Origin: Congeria kusceri
Lineage: Eukaryota; Mollusca; Bivalvia; Myida; Dreissenidae
Direction of reading: 5' to 3'
Length of the DNA stretch: 64,000 nucleotides
Assembly (NCBI GenBank): GCA_027627225.1
Contig: JAPFQT010000035.1
Location: 659,501 to 723,500, forward strand
Of this stretch, positions 23,901-34,130 are shown piece by piece (positions within the stretch are counted from its first letter, which is position 1; each line of letters starts with the position of its first letter). Both the position numbers and the translations under genes were made by a program. Under the pieces are notes generated by a model. It worked only from the letters and a program-made list of their open reading frames with translations, ran no database searches and was not told the DNA's origin.

Positions 23901-26900
23901 AACTTTTTTTTTTCTAACGGAATGCATTAAAGTCAGCACATCAACAAAATTTATAGTAATGGTAAATTTGACCTTGACCCCACCCACCCCGTATGCAATC
24001 CCAAGCAAGGTCTCGATATAAGCTATCTATGCATAAAGTTTCATACAAATATCTCAGTGTGTTCTTAAGTTATTGAGCAAATTTTTTTTCTCCATTTTTA
24101 GAAACGGTGACCTTGACATCACCCACCCCATATGCAATCCCACTCGAGGTCTTGATATAAGGTAACTATGTATTAAGTTTCATTAAATATCTCAATGCGT
24201 TCTCAAGTTATTGAGCGGAAACCATTTTTCTATTTTTAGAAACAGTGACCTTGACCCCACCCACCCTATATGCAATCCCAAGCAAGGTCTCGATATAAAG
24301 TGTCTATGTCTACAGTTTTATTAAAATATCTCAATGCGTTCTCAAGTTATTGAGCGGAACCCGTTTTTCTATTTGAGTAACAGTGACCTTGACCCTTGAC
24401 CCTATACGCAATCGCAAGTGAGGTCCCAATATAAGGTACGTATGTTTTAAGTTTCATTAAAATATCTCAGTGCATTCTCAAGTTATTGAGCGGAAACCGT
24501 TTATTATATTTTTAGTAACAGTGACCTTGACCCCACCCACCCCATATGCAATCTCATGCGAGGTCTCGATATAAGGTATGTACGTATAAAGTTTCATACA
24601 ATTCTCAATGCGTTCTCAAGTTACTGAGCGAGTTAAATTTCATTTAAATATCTCAATGTGTCTTGAAATTATTGAGTAAAAAAACCGTTTTTCTATTATT
24701 AGTAACAGTGACCTTGACCCCACCAACCCCATATTCAATCCCAAGTTAGGTCTTGATATAAGGTACCTATGTATTAAGAGTTATTAAAATATCTCAATAC
24801 ATTCTCAAATTATTGAGAAGAAAACGTTTTTCTATTTTTAGTAACAGTGACCTGTACCTTGACACCACCCATCCCATATGCAATCTAAAGCGAGGTCTCG
24901 TTATAAGATATCTACGTTTGAAGTTTCATTACAATAGCTTAATCCGTTCTCAAGTTAGGGAGCGGTAAAAAAAAAATGAGAAACTAGCTTACCGAAAAAC
25001 TTTAACCTGTCCATATAGCTTATATGCATACATGCCATACGTCCAATCTCACCGGGATTGTCCCGGTTTTGCAAGGTCTGTCCTGGCGTCCCGGTGAGAT
25101 GCATTTTGTCCCAGTCAATCACAAAAATTGATGTTAGTGTACCATAAAACTTACATTGGGCCAACAATTAACTTCAGATCGTTAATCCCTTTATCGGTCC
25201 CTATGACAACAATACCCGCTAGCCGCATGTCAAAGAGGAGTAGTAATGATACTCCATTAGCGATTTATTGATCTTTTTGCAGGGTGGGGGACATATATCC
25301 GCGGTCGCTAATTGCTGCTGATTGTTGCATTGTTTCGGAATAAAAAAGGAACTGTGTGTGTTGTTATTTTCATTTTAAATAGAATAGGTGTTATCACATT
25401 TTTAGTCTGGTAACGTTTGAAGGTAAGTATGAAAATAATTTGAGAACTTTTTGAGAATTAAAGATGCAAAAACAACCATTACTTTCTTTAAATCTTGTAT
25501 TGTTCACATCGCAAAATTTGATGCAGTTAATGACGCAGTGTATAGTGGAACGTAGTCCAGGTATAAGTCTGCTGGAGTAGTCTCCTTTGTAAACGCATAT
25601 GTTTATTTGACAATCAGAATTTATATTTGCGTGTTTCGTGTAATTTCTTTGATGTCATAATTAAAAATACATGTTATCGTTTATATTATTGAGTAAATAT
25701 GAATAAAATGTATACGTGTGTATGTTTGAGTGATTCATTTTGGGTGTTTACTGTTTGAACTATAACTATATAGACCACGAAACGGAATAGGACCTAGGTT
25801 AGATATAATAAACTATTATTATAACTTTTTTTTTCCGACAAAATGACAGTATTAATGTGCCCCGGTCAAATGTCCCGGCGATTTCTTGGCAATGTCCCTT
25901 TTTGGCCTGAAAAAAATTATAACATGTATGCTTATATGTAAAATTTCTAAGTGTAAAAAGGCCCATAATTTTGACAAATTTCAAACTAGAGTAATAAAAA
26001 TTGGCCTATGAGTTTATTTTAATATAGGGAATAAGTCTTCTAAGTTTGAATGAAATCCCTCAAGCCATTTCTGAGAAACCAGCTTACCGAAAAACTTTAA
26101 CCTGTCCATATAGTTATACGTAAAATTTCAAAGTGTAAAAAGGCCCATAATTTTGACAAATTTCAAACTAGAGTTTCCAAACTTGGCCTATAGGTTCATT
26201 TTAATGTGGGGAATAAATGTTATAAGTTTGAATGAAATCCCTCAAGCCATTCCTGAGAAACCAGCTTACCAAAAAACTGTAACCTAGTTTGGATGCTGAC
26301 GCCGAGGCGAGTAGATAAGCTTGCCTTTTCTTCGGAAAGTCGAGCTAAAACGGCCCCAAATCACTGGCGGCCATGTTTTTGAACCAAATCAAAATAATTT
26401 GTTTTGGTTGAGAACTACGTGAGGAACATTTCTGTGAAATTCCTTCGAAATCCAACCAGTGGTTTCTAACATAAAGATCTTCACAAATTTTAATATAATT
26501 CTATTAGGAAAATTGGCCAGCCCGTTGGCGGCTGTTTGTTTAAGGACCTAAACCATTTGAGCAACTTTGGTAGAAAACCACCCAAGGAACATTTCTGTCA
26601 AAGAAGTTCGAAATCCAACAAGATTTTCAAATTTTTCAATAAAAACATACAAGGTAAAAATGCCCTGCCTCCATAGTTTTTACAACAGACCTTCACAATT
26701 TGAGAAACTTTTGTAGAGAACCTCCCAAGGAACAGTAAAATTCTAAATCCACCAATAGTTTCAGACAAAGATTTTCAAACTTTTCAATACAGTCATTTAA
26801 GAAGAAATGGCCCGCCCCCTGGCGGCCATGTTGTTTTTCAACTGAGCATCAACATTTGGGCAATTTTGGTAGAGGACAACCCAAGGAACTTTTTTTCTAA

Positions 26901-27988
26901 ATTATTAGAAAATTCACCAAGAGGTTGAGGATGAAATGTCATGTAAATATATTTCTATTTAAAGCTCTGGTGGCCATTTTTTGCAGCGGACTGGCAAGAT
27001 TGGAGTGACTTTGATAGAGGACAATCCAAGAAATATCTGTGTGAAGTTTCAGCAACTGTTTTCGGAGGAGATGTCGTTTAAAGGAAAAATCTACGGACGC
27101 ACACACACACGATGGACGAACCGCCATGGCATAAGCTCGTTGGCCTTCGGCCAGTTTAGCTTAAAATGAATATGCCAGCATTTGAATAAAGGCTACCTCG
27201 TTTGCAAAATAGTGAAGAAAAGGCAATAATGGAATTTCAAAGACTGAGTATGACTGTATTTAATAGCTTTACATTTCTATATCAGATACAATAGATTCAC
27301 ACTCAACCCTCGATGTGTAACTGATGTCAAGAAGAGTGGTATTGAAGTCAATCTCAAACTGTACTAACCTTGATATGTATTGATTTTATAAAATGTTAAC
27401 ATTCAGGTAGTCAGTTTACCCGTTAAACATTGGTATCCAGGTAAAAACTGGAAGTTTAAAACTGCACCATTTCTGATATATATAAATATATGGGGTTGTC
27501 AAGCCAATCGTTACATGTACGTTATTGTCCTCAACTTAATTCTTGTTTATATTAATAAACAGACTAAATCAGGTTAGTCTAAAAAGTAAATTGTCTAATA
27601 ATAAGGATTATTGTTATCTTAACAATCATTTTAACAAAAATGTCATAAGATACCTGTGATTAAGTAGAATACAATTTGAGCAGCACAGCTGTCCATGGTC
27701 TTCACAGAAAATTTCCAATTTTTTATCTTTGTGAACTTCGCATTTCAACAGAAAATCCTCCACTTTCTTTGAAATTGGCCATTTGTTCATATCTCCCCTT
27801 CCATAAGGGGAATGTTTTTTAAACAACTGACTATGAAGATGAATACATTTTCCACAATAAAACTTTGAACATGTTTCACAGTAAAATTCAGCGACTACTT
27901 CAATAGACTGCTCTTCGCAGGTAGAACAACAAAAATCTTTAAATTCATCTGACCCTTTAGCAACAGTAGACATAGAAAATGTCGCCAT
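20963..27988 (-). CDS. B-box / coiled-coil / NHL-like protein, TRIM-related, 568 aa
   Basis: Model: complement(join(20963..21321, 22248..23260, 27654..27988)), 1707 nt. Exon 1 starts at ATG in strong context (caaaATGG). Its donor is CACAG|GTATCT (phase 2). Exon 2 follows tttgtttcag| and ends ACAG|GTTATA (phase 1). Exon 3 follows tgttttgcag| and ends at a stop. All phases agree and the joins restore conserved-looking segments (NHR-QCTKVTLL; T-V-RRCAVSPTGDRF). Residues about 21-59 form a B-box1-like zinc site (CSTC, CETC, CGKC, H). Residues 83-111 form a B-box2 (CEVH, CEDH, CSNC, H). About 120-240 is coiled coil. About 260-568 carries NHL/beta-propeller-like repeats (ISGICVLPDGQILVVD; PEAVHVTTAGQVLLVCGG). 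No RING finger precedes the B-boxes, so RING-type ubiquitin ligase activity is not expected. In bivalves such proteins are numerous and often linked to immune recognition; that role is inference. Confidence 0.88.
21322..22247 (-). other. Intron 2 of the B-box gene
   Basis: 926 bp, GTTATA...TTTTGCAG on the minus strand. AT-rich, without visible mobile elements. Reading exon 2 through its donor would give a stop at 22192-22194, so splicing is needed to reach the last propeller segment. Confidence 0.8.
23410..23661. mobile_element. Dumbbell-palindrome MITE in intron 1
   Basis: Long terminal inverted repeats: GGCGTGTCGTTGGAAAA at the left and TTTTCCCACGACATGCC at the right, continuing inward through ttaatgcatgtgcgtaaagt. 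Each arm also holds its own hairpin (agcctgtgcag / gcacaggct type), so the single strand would fold as a cross with side loops. No coding capacity. Element type unknown. Confidence 0.85.
23808..26348 (+). mobile_element. Composite array element with hairpin ends (137-bp units), carrying a nested insertion
   Basis: The left end is aacaagagctgtcggatacagc, folding as GCTGT/ACAGC. About eight copies of a 130-140-bp unit follow (23940-24970), each with gaccttgaccccacccacc, gcgaggtctcgatataagg, and tctcaagttattgagcgg. A second unit type follows (aaggcccataattttgac, 25940-26280). The right end is a hairpin closing with tcgagctaaaac at 26338-26349. A DNA transposon (25027-25930) is nested inside. All of this sits in intron 1 of the B-box gene. 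Confidence 0.7.
25027..25930. mobile_element. Nonautonomous hAT-like transposon, 904 bp, nested
   Basis: Ends are CATACATG and CATGTATG (8-bp TIR). It is flanked by a perfect 8-bp direct repeat CTTATATG (25019-25026 and 25931-25938), the duplication length of hAT elements. A tandem paralogue of the host repeat at about 26095-26130 reads straight through (ccatatagttatacgtaaaa), showing the empty site. Inside the left end a perfect 12-bp stem (ATCTCACCGGGA, 25046-25057, with its complement at 25089-25100) could form a hairpin. No transposase frame is visible. Confidence 0.85.
26349..27170 (+). repeat. Array of 'ggcggccatgtt' units ending in a hairpin
   Basis: Four or five decayed units with cggccatgttttt, gagcaactttggtagagga and cccaaggaacattt. 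The right end near 27133-27167 folds as AAGCT..TTGGCC / GGCCA..AGCTT, then aaaa, matching the terminal layout of the neighbouring arrays. A related array occurs at 42470-43065. Confidence 0.65.
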
Positions 27989-28218
27989 TTTGCTTATTGA
28001 CTTTCAGCAAACAAAACTTTACAACTTAAATTAAATTGAAATATTAATGTCACAGTGTCTCTGTTTAAATTAATAAATATGCCAGAAAGCACACATTAAA
28101 TGTAGTGGCAATTATAGTCAAGCAATAAAAACTTCCAACTGAACAGAAACCAAGATAACCTTCAATGACGCTCAGTGGTCTGACACATGTACCAGTAAAC
28201 AGTGTAACTATGTGAACT

Positions 28219-28250
28219 GTCACGTGAGTATTAGGTCACGTGAGTATTGG
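28219..28250. promoter_or_regulatory. Duplicated TCACGTGA box upstream of the B-box gene
   Basis: Two copies of the perfect 8-bp palindrome TCACGTGA (28220-28227 and 28236-28243) lie in a 16-bp direct repeat, 232-255 bp upstream of the start codon. TCACGTGA is the core bound by MITF/TFE-type bHLH-Zip factors (CLEAR/M-box). Function here is inference. Confidence 0.4.
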
Positions 28251-28889
28251 ATTAATTTAAATATTGCACTGCGACAAACGTTTTGTAGCTGAAATGTAGG
28301 TTACATTGAACAAGTTTTTATCACACAGACCAAATGCAGTTGGTTTAAACGTGTACTGATCAATGTTTATATTATGTTTATTATTTAAGAGATTTACCAC
28401 ACTGACTATTTTATCACAGTTGTCATTTCCTTTTCCAAAATAGCAAACTGATTTGATCTTTTTCTCTTTAGTCACTTTAAAAACAATTTCCCTGTTTAAT
28501 TCTTGTAATATGCTGCCAACTCCAATAATTAAAACCAAAGGGAGACAACTCCTGTCCTAAAACACTTTAATTGTCTGACCCACATTAAGGACACACTGTC
28601 AGTATCAAATGTGGGTTCCAGCTGATTATGTGAAGACTCACAATCAAACTTCAAATACAAAGTGAGGCAGCAACTGCTTTAAAAATATTTGTTTATATTT
28701 ACCTTTTTACAAAGTTTTTCTGTAAAGGTCAACTTTATTGGAAATCATTTGAACATATATGCCCATTTTTTTTTAAAGTTTTTCAACTTCCTTATAGTGT
28801 TTCAGAGAACAAGTTTAAAGCAAAATGTTCACAATAAATGACAATTCTAACATGTAACATGCAGAATTGTTCTATAGACAAAGAAAAAA

Positions 28890-29140
28890 ATTCACCGTTG
28901 TTAAACTATCAATATACAACCCAAAATTAGTTTAGAAACTGTAAAATACAAATTGCATCGTAACTGCAAAAAAAATTGTGTTAGGTCATGTTACAATTGA
29001 AATAATGTTTGCATTATCGTTATTAATCGGCTAATAAACACTAACAGCCTTGTGGTTTAATTCATACGCATCAGAACACAAAATCGCTGTTTATTAGCCG
29101 ATAAACGACTCTAAATGCAAAATTATTTCTGAATTAACGA
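28890..29140. mobile_element. Palindromic MITE, copy 3 of 4
   Basis: Carries aggtcatgttacaattgaaa, the cttgtggtttaattcatacg core and the right end aaattatttctgaatt. Part of the first TAAACAAC/CCACTC arm is deleted compared with the other copies. Confidence 0.6.
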
Positions 29141-29283
29141 GAGACATCGGAGGATGACTGACCACAATATCTCTCAGTTCGAGATCAGGTGAGCTAAAAA
29201 TCTGTTGGGTGCAACCACACTACATTTAGGCAGCGTGTCACTGCTTTAGCAACTGTTGTTGTTGATCTCCATGACATCTTACC

Positions 29284-29455
29284 TTGGCAAGACCTCAGGT
29301 TGCAATCCTCAACTTGATAACTGTCGCAACCATGGTCACTTCTGTCGGTACAGGTCCTGGTTCAAGTTTCATTCCAGCTGCTTATTCCCTGGCTGACCAA
29401 TCTATTCTCTGTACATCACTGCCAGGCCCATCTGTTCGGGTATGTGTGTATAAAC
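29284..29455 (+). pseudogene. Possible decayed EGF-like exon
   Basis: One plus-strand frame reads CNPQLDNCRNHGHFCRY, then a Phe-containing stretch with C and LFPG, then TGA, the spacing of an EGF module (C-x6-C-xNHG-x-C). A stop follows at the expected Gly-Trp position. A different frame of the same DNA is open through VAIL...GPSVR up to a donor-like CGG|GTATGTG. The acceptor would be gacctcag| near 29297. Either a broken EGF exon or an unrelated exon; weak evidence. Confidence 0.25.
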
Positions 29456-29534
29456 AACTAAATAATATTGGCAATCATGTGGATGTTGTGTTAATAATTG
29501 TAAGTGAAGACTTCATCAAGCTTTATATTAACAA

Positions 29535-30101
29535 GAGCTGTCTCAGGACAGCGTGCTCGACTATTCAACCGCTTTTTCAGAGTTATCGGCCTTTATCACT
29601 ATAAAAAAAGAGGCATAATTCTCCAAAAATGCTGGTCACAGTTATGTGCCTTGGTCAAAAACCTTATATAATGACCTTGAAGACATGTGATCTTTTAATT
29701 GATTATCTGAAGCAGATACAGAGATAATTATACTAAATTGCAGGTGAGAGCTATGGGCCTTGGTCAGTGACCTCACATAATGACCCTGAAGACGTGTAAA
29801 GTTTCAAATGAATATCTGTAGTAGTTATAGAGATATAGAGTTGTTGCACGCAAACTTTAACCTGAATTTCTAAGTACAAAATGGGGCATGATTGTACTAA
29901 ATTGCAGGTAAGAGTTATGGGCCTTGGTCAGTAACTTCTCCTAATGACCCGAAGACATGTGCGAAGTTTCAATTGAATATCTGTAGTAGTTACAGAGATA
30001 TGGAATTGTTGCACGCAAACCTTAAGCAGAGCATTATGCCGACGCCGAGGAACAGGTGAGTAGTGTAGCTCGAACTATTAGGTGAATAGTCGAGCTGAAA
30101 A
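29535..30101 (+). mobile_element. Composite array element with hairpin ends (copy related to 40631-41287)
   Basis: The left end is acaagagctgtctcaggacagcg, folding as GCTGTC/GGACAGC. Internal units of about 130-150 bp contain gttatgtgccttggtca, aatgaccttgaagac and atctgtagtagttacagaga. The right end folds as agctcgaactatt / aatagtcgagct, followed by gaaaa. Non-coding. Confidence 0.75.
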
Positions 30102-30979
30102 TATAAGTACTCAACAGGTCACATGTACTTGTAAAGCAACAGAAGGGTGATTTTGGAAGGTAGATATTTGAACATGATCTAACATGCCTGTATAGGTTTT
30201 TAAACAGACATAAATACAGTTAGCAAAAACATTTACCACACTACTTCAAAAGGTTTCTATTGCACACATACAGTCTAACCTGTGGTAGTGACCACCTACT
30301 TTAAGTGACTCCCTGCGTTTAACAACCATTACTAATTCCGCCCAATGCAAATTCTATAACAAAACGGCTATAATTAGCGACCACCTCTATTCCGCGCCCA
30401 GCGACCATTAAGAGTCGTCCCAAATTACCCTGATCAGTGTAGTAAGCGACAGAGTGTCAGTTCCGCAGCACTATTGCTAAGCAACTCTGGCACTCACTGT
30501 GAAAGGTGTTAATCCACAAATTAGCGGGCACGTTGTCAGCCACTAATTGTACTAATAGATAATTTGTTCATGAGTAAATCTATACACAATTGCGGGTGTG
30601 ACTGTTAATCTAGAATAATAATCTATCATTATATCCGCTTATAATGTCTGCATATTCCTGTTTACTTGACCCTAAATTGTCTGCGTTTTCTGTCTGCATT
30701 TTATTAAGGGACAGTAGGGCAGCGTCTTGTTATTGCACCAGCTGTGATGTCAATTACATATGTGTAAACATGGTCTGACATGCCGGGTGGAGAATGTTTA
30801 GTATTGACTAAATTGTGCAGCAGTTAACACTTTGTTGGAATGTATGATTATTGTGTAAGGCATACAGTTTAATTCTAACGTTTGAAATCAGTTGTATTTA
30901 ATAAACATAAATTGATGAGAATAACAAACACATGTTTATTCATTTGCTGAAAACAATGTGGACAGCGTCATTTTTATTT

Positions 30980-31005
30980 GGAGGGGGGTGGGGGGGGGGG
31001 GAGGA
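30980..31005 (+). other. G-run with quadruplex potential
   Basis: Runs of six and more than ten G residues separated by one T (ggaggggggtgg...). Could fold as a G-quadruplex; low-complexity assembly error is also possible. Confidence 0.5.
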
Positions 31006-31254
31006 ACAACTGCCAATTTTTCTAAGACCGAATCAAATGACATTTGAAGATTATACAATCTGTGTACAGTTATGCTATTTTATCGTTTAATACAGTGTAC
31101 TTTTGTATTATAGTAATGTAAAATAAATTTATTCAGTTATGACAACACTTATGTTTTACAACTTAGTTATTCTGCCTTTATACAATAACATATGTGTGTA
31201 CTAAGGTACAAAACATACATAGAACACATGCCCATCTGCCTTAGGAAGGCACAC

Positions 31255-31495
31255 TGCATTAAGAGACCACCTGTGTTAAGACACCACCTGTGTTAAGAGA
31301 CCACCTGTGTTAAGAGACCACCTGTGGTAAGAGACCACCTGTGTTAAGAGACCACCTGTGTTAAAAGACCACCTGTGTTAACCTATGTTAAGAGACCACC
31401 TGTGTTAAGAGACCACCTATGTTAAGAGACCACCTATGTTAAGGACCACTTGTGTTAAGAGATCACCTGTGTTACGAGACCACTTTTAAGAATCA
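31255..31495. repeat. 17-bp minisatellite (acctgtgttaagagacc)
   Basis: About a dozen copies of a 17-bp unit with scattered changes. The unit resembles the terminal repeat of the enclosing element (acctgtggtagtgacc at 30278-30293), so it may have arisen by amplification of the TIR. Confidence 0.9.
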
Positions 31496-31651
31496 CCACG
31501 GGCGGTCTCTTAAGACAGGTTAGACTGTGTCTATTTCCCGCAATAGTCTACATTCGATGTTACTCTGTATGTATGTCAAGACCATATAAAGTTCATATGC
31601 TGACAGTAAATGCAGTTAAACATTGAGTTCTATAACACTAAACTAAGTTAC

Positions 31652-31735
31652 CAGCCCTGTTGAACAGTTGGCCTGTTACTGGGAGGATCGTGTCCACAGC
31701 CTCTTCCTTCATCTCCACAGCCTCGTAATGACATA
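31652..31735 (-). CDS. Duplicated 84-nt coding exon, copy A
   Basis: On the minus strand tatcttccag| opens the exon and GCTG|GTAACT closes it. The exon is 84 nt with phase 1 at both ends. It encodes 27 full codons beginning CHYEAVEMKEEAVDTILPVT and ending GQLFNRA. A second copy lies 170 bp away (31822-31905). Phase symmetry means one or both copies can be used without shifting frame. Protein family not recognised. The phase would also fit after the exon at 57573-57682, which ends in phase 1, but the distance is 26 kb and that link is speculative. Confidence 0.5.
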
Positions 31736-31821
31736 CTGGAAGATATGGTGAACATATAGAGTTCATATGCTGACAGTAAATGCAGTCAAACATTGAGTTC
31801 TATAATACTAAACTAAGTTAC

Positions 31822-31905
31822 CAGCCCTGTTCAACAGTCGGCCTGTTACTGGCAGGATCGTGTCCACAGCCTCTTCCTTCATCTCCACAGCCTGGCCATG
31901 ACATA
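31822..31905 (-). CDS. Duplicated 84-nt coding exon, copy B
   Basis: Same splice sites and phases as copy A (tatcttccag| and GCTG|GTAACT). It encodes CHGQAVEMKEEAVDTILPVT and then GRLLNRA. Against copy A there are six base changes in 84, of which five fall in four changed residues (G/Y, Q/E, R/Q, L/F) and one is silent. The copied block is 170 bp and includes intron sequence. It may be a mutually exclusive exon pair or a protein repeat. The gene is unknown. Confidence 0.5.
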
Positions 31906-32304
31906 CTGGAAGATATGGTGAACATAGAAATCAATGAGTACATACAAACATACAATTTTTATAAACTATATTTTACTAATTATGCTATAGTAGTTAATTT
32001 ATTTTTGCAGCATGGTTTTGCTTTAATGTATGTTTTTTTCTTTTGAAACACCCCATGTATATTGACATATATGTTAACGTGAATTCTGAATACAATTAGA
32101 ATTTTGTTATTTTATGTCTACTACTAATGTTCCTGCACCTGCAAATGTATCATCGATGACCAGTGTTTATATTATTAAATTAGTTTTGTAAAGTGGGTTT
32201 TGTCAATTGTTTGAAGAAACAAGGCCATCACATTTAGCAATGCTTCGTTATTAATTATTCGCAATTCTAACATGATACTCACTACTTTTACTGTAGACAC
32301 AGAA

Positions 32305-32540
32305 CAAAATTATAGTTGTTAAACTTCCCATAAACAACGCCAAAAGTAGTCCCGATTCTGAGCGGAGCATAGTAAAATATAGTTCTCATTACAATTGCAA
32401 AAATATTTGTCAAATCATGTTAGAATCAAAATAATTTTTGCGTTTTCGTTGTTTATCGACCAATAAACAATTCTTTGTTGTTCCAATGTGTGGCTATTAA
32501 ACCACTCGGGATAACAACCTTGTGGTTTAATTGGAGATGG
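32305..32540. mobile_element. Palindromic MITE, copy 4 of 4
   Basis: Shares a long block with copy 2, including gtcccgattctgagcggagc and the TAAACAA / CCACTCGGG / GTGGTTTAATT core. The right end is truncated compared with copies 1-3. Confidence 0.65.
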
Positions 32541-32989
32541 GCTCTGATTTGTTAGGGTCTACAAAATTCACAGATTGGAGCAATGTCTGGAATATATCTG
32601 TTCTCTGCTTTGTCTGTATGCATACAAATCATTTTGCAAAAGGAGAATTGTCCTTTTATATTGTACTTTCTGCTAATGTATTCTCTTATTCTGTGAAGTA
32701 AGTTGAGGTATTACAAAATAGTTTTAGTATGACAAAAAAATCAACAAAGGCTAGTATTCTAAACTTTTCTGCAATTATGAGATATGGTTCTTGTAAGCTT
32801 TACTTACACCTGCTATCGTAAATCATTCTGTGCAGAATTAACAAAATGCCTTTTATCATTTTTGACTTATGCTTTGCACACTCATAAATAAACGGAAAAT
32901 AATTCAATTACCTTACAAGTCAGGTTCTTGCATGCAACACACCATATGGTGATGGTGATCATTTCTGCCAATTTAACTCAAAATCCCAG

Positions 32990-34130
32990 CATGCATGACA
33001 ATATTATGCTCATGACAATTATTTGACCTTTGACCTTATTTAGTGACCTTGAAGTTTAAGCTACAGACCTGGTTCTTAAACACCACGTGCCGTCTCATAA
33101 TGATCATCACTTCTGCGAAGTAATTTGAAAATTCTTCCATGCCGGGCAAAATTATACTTTGGTCAAAGTCAATGACCTTGGACCAAAGGACCTGGTTGTT
33201 GCATTGCCACATGCTGTCTCATTATGCTTATCATGTCAAGTCATTTGAAAATTCTTCCATGCTGAACAAAATTATGCTGCGACAGAGTTAATTCTATTAT
33301 TTGACCTTTGACATTTAAATGTGACCATGACCTCGGGCCTAGTTGTTGCGCATGACACACCGTCTTATAATGGTCATGACTTCTGCTAATTTATTTGAAA
33401 ATCCTTCAAGTTATTGCCTGGACAAGAATCTTAACATGTGTACATTAACTTGATCTTTGAACTTTAAGTGCAACCTTGACCTTGGACCAAGGCATCTGAT
33501 TCTTGCACGCCACACACCGGCGCATAATACAAAAATCCTTCCTTGCTGGATAACATTATGCTCCGGCCAGGGTCTATGGCTTAAATTCTTGTATTTGACC
33601 CTTGACCTTTAAGTGTGACCTTGACTTTGGACCAAGGGACCTGGTTTTTTCGCGCGACACACCATCTCACTGCTTAGCACTTCAGCCAAGTTATTTGAAA
33701 ACCCTTCTCTGCTGGACAAAATTATGCTCCGGACAGTATATATGGCTTAAATTCTTATATTTGACCTTTGACCTTTAAGTGAGACTTGACCTTAGACCTA
33801 GGGAACTGGTTCTTGTGCACGACAAACCGTCGCACCATGCTTAACACTTGGGCTAATTTATTTCAAATTCTTTCCATGCTGGACTATATTATGCTCCGGA
33901 CAGGGTCTATGGCTTAAATTCTTATATTTGACCTTTGACCTTTAAGTGTGACCTGGAACTTGGACATAGGGACCTGGTTCTTGCGAGTGACACACCGTCT
34001 CATTATGTTTAACATTTCTAAGTTATTTGAAAATCCTCCAATGCTGGACAAAGTTATTGTTCGGACAAGAATCCGAACATACATACACACGTACATATGT
34101 ACGTACCCATGGACAGGGTAAACACTATTA
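32990..34130. repeat. Array of about seven 165-bp units ('ggacctggttcttgc')
   Basis: Units carry gacctttgacctttaagtg, accaagggacctggttcttg, acacaccgtctcat, and tgctggacaaaattatgctc. Decay is moderate and there is no coding frame. A short palindrome cgtacatatgtacg lies near the right end (34091-34104). Confidence 0.85.

Larger units (their letters stand above)
30271..31527. mobile_element. Pogo-like nonautonomous TIR element with internal minisatellite
   Basis: A perfect 13-bp terminal inverted repeat: CAGTCTAACCTGT at 30271-30283 and its complement at 31515-31527. It is flanked by TA on the left and TG on the right, so a TA target site would need one change. CAGT...ACTG ends with ACCT next to them resemble Tc1/mariner-pogo (Tigger-type) termini. 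The interior holds the 17-bp minisatellite. No transposase seen. Confidence 0.6.

Noticed and set aside
28257..28538. 93-codon minus-strand open frame next to the B-box gene
   Set aside because: It contains no ATG at all (starts only at TTG), has no recognised domain, and no splice sites frame it.
31780..32046. 88-aa plus-strand frame
   Set aside because: Antisense to the duplicated minus-strand exon, which has better splice and phase support.
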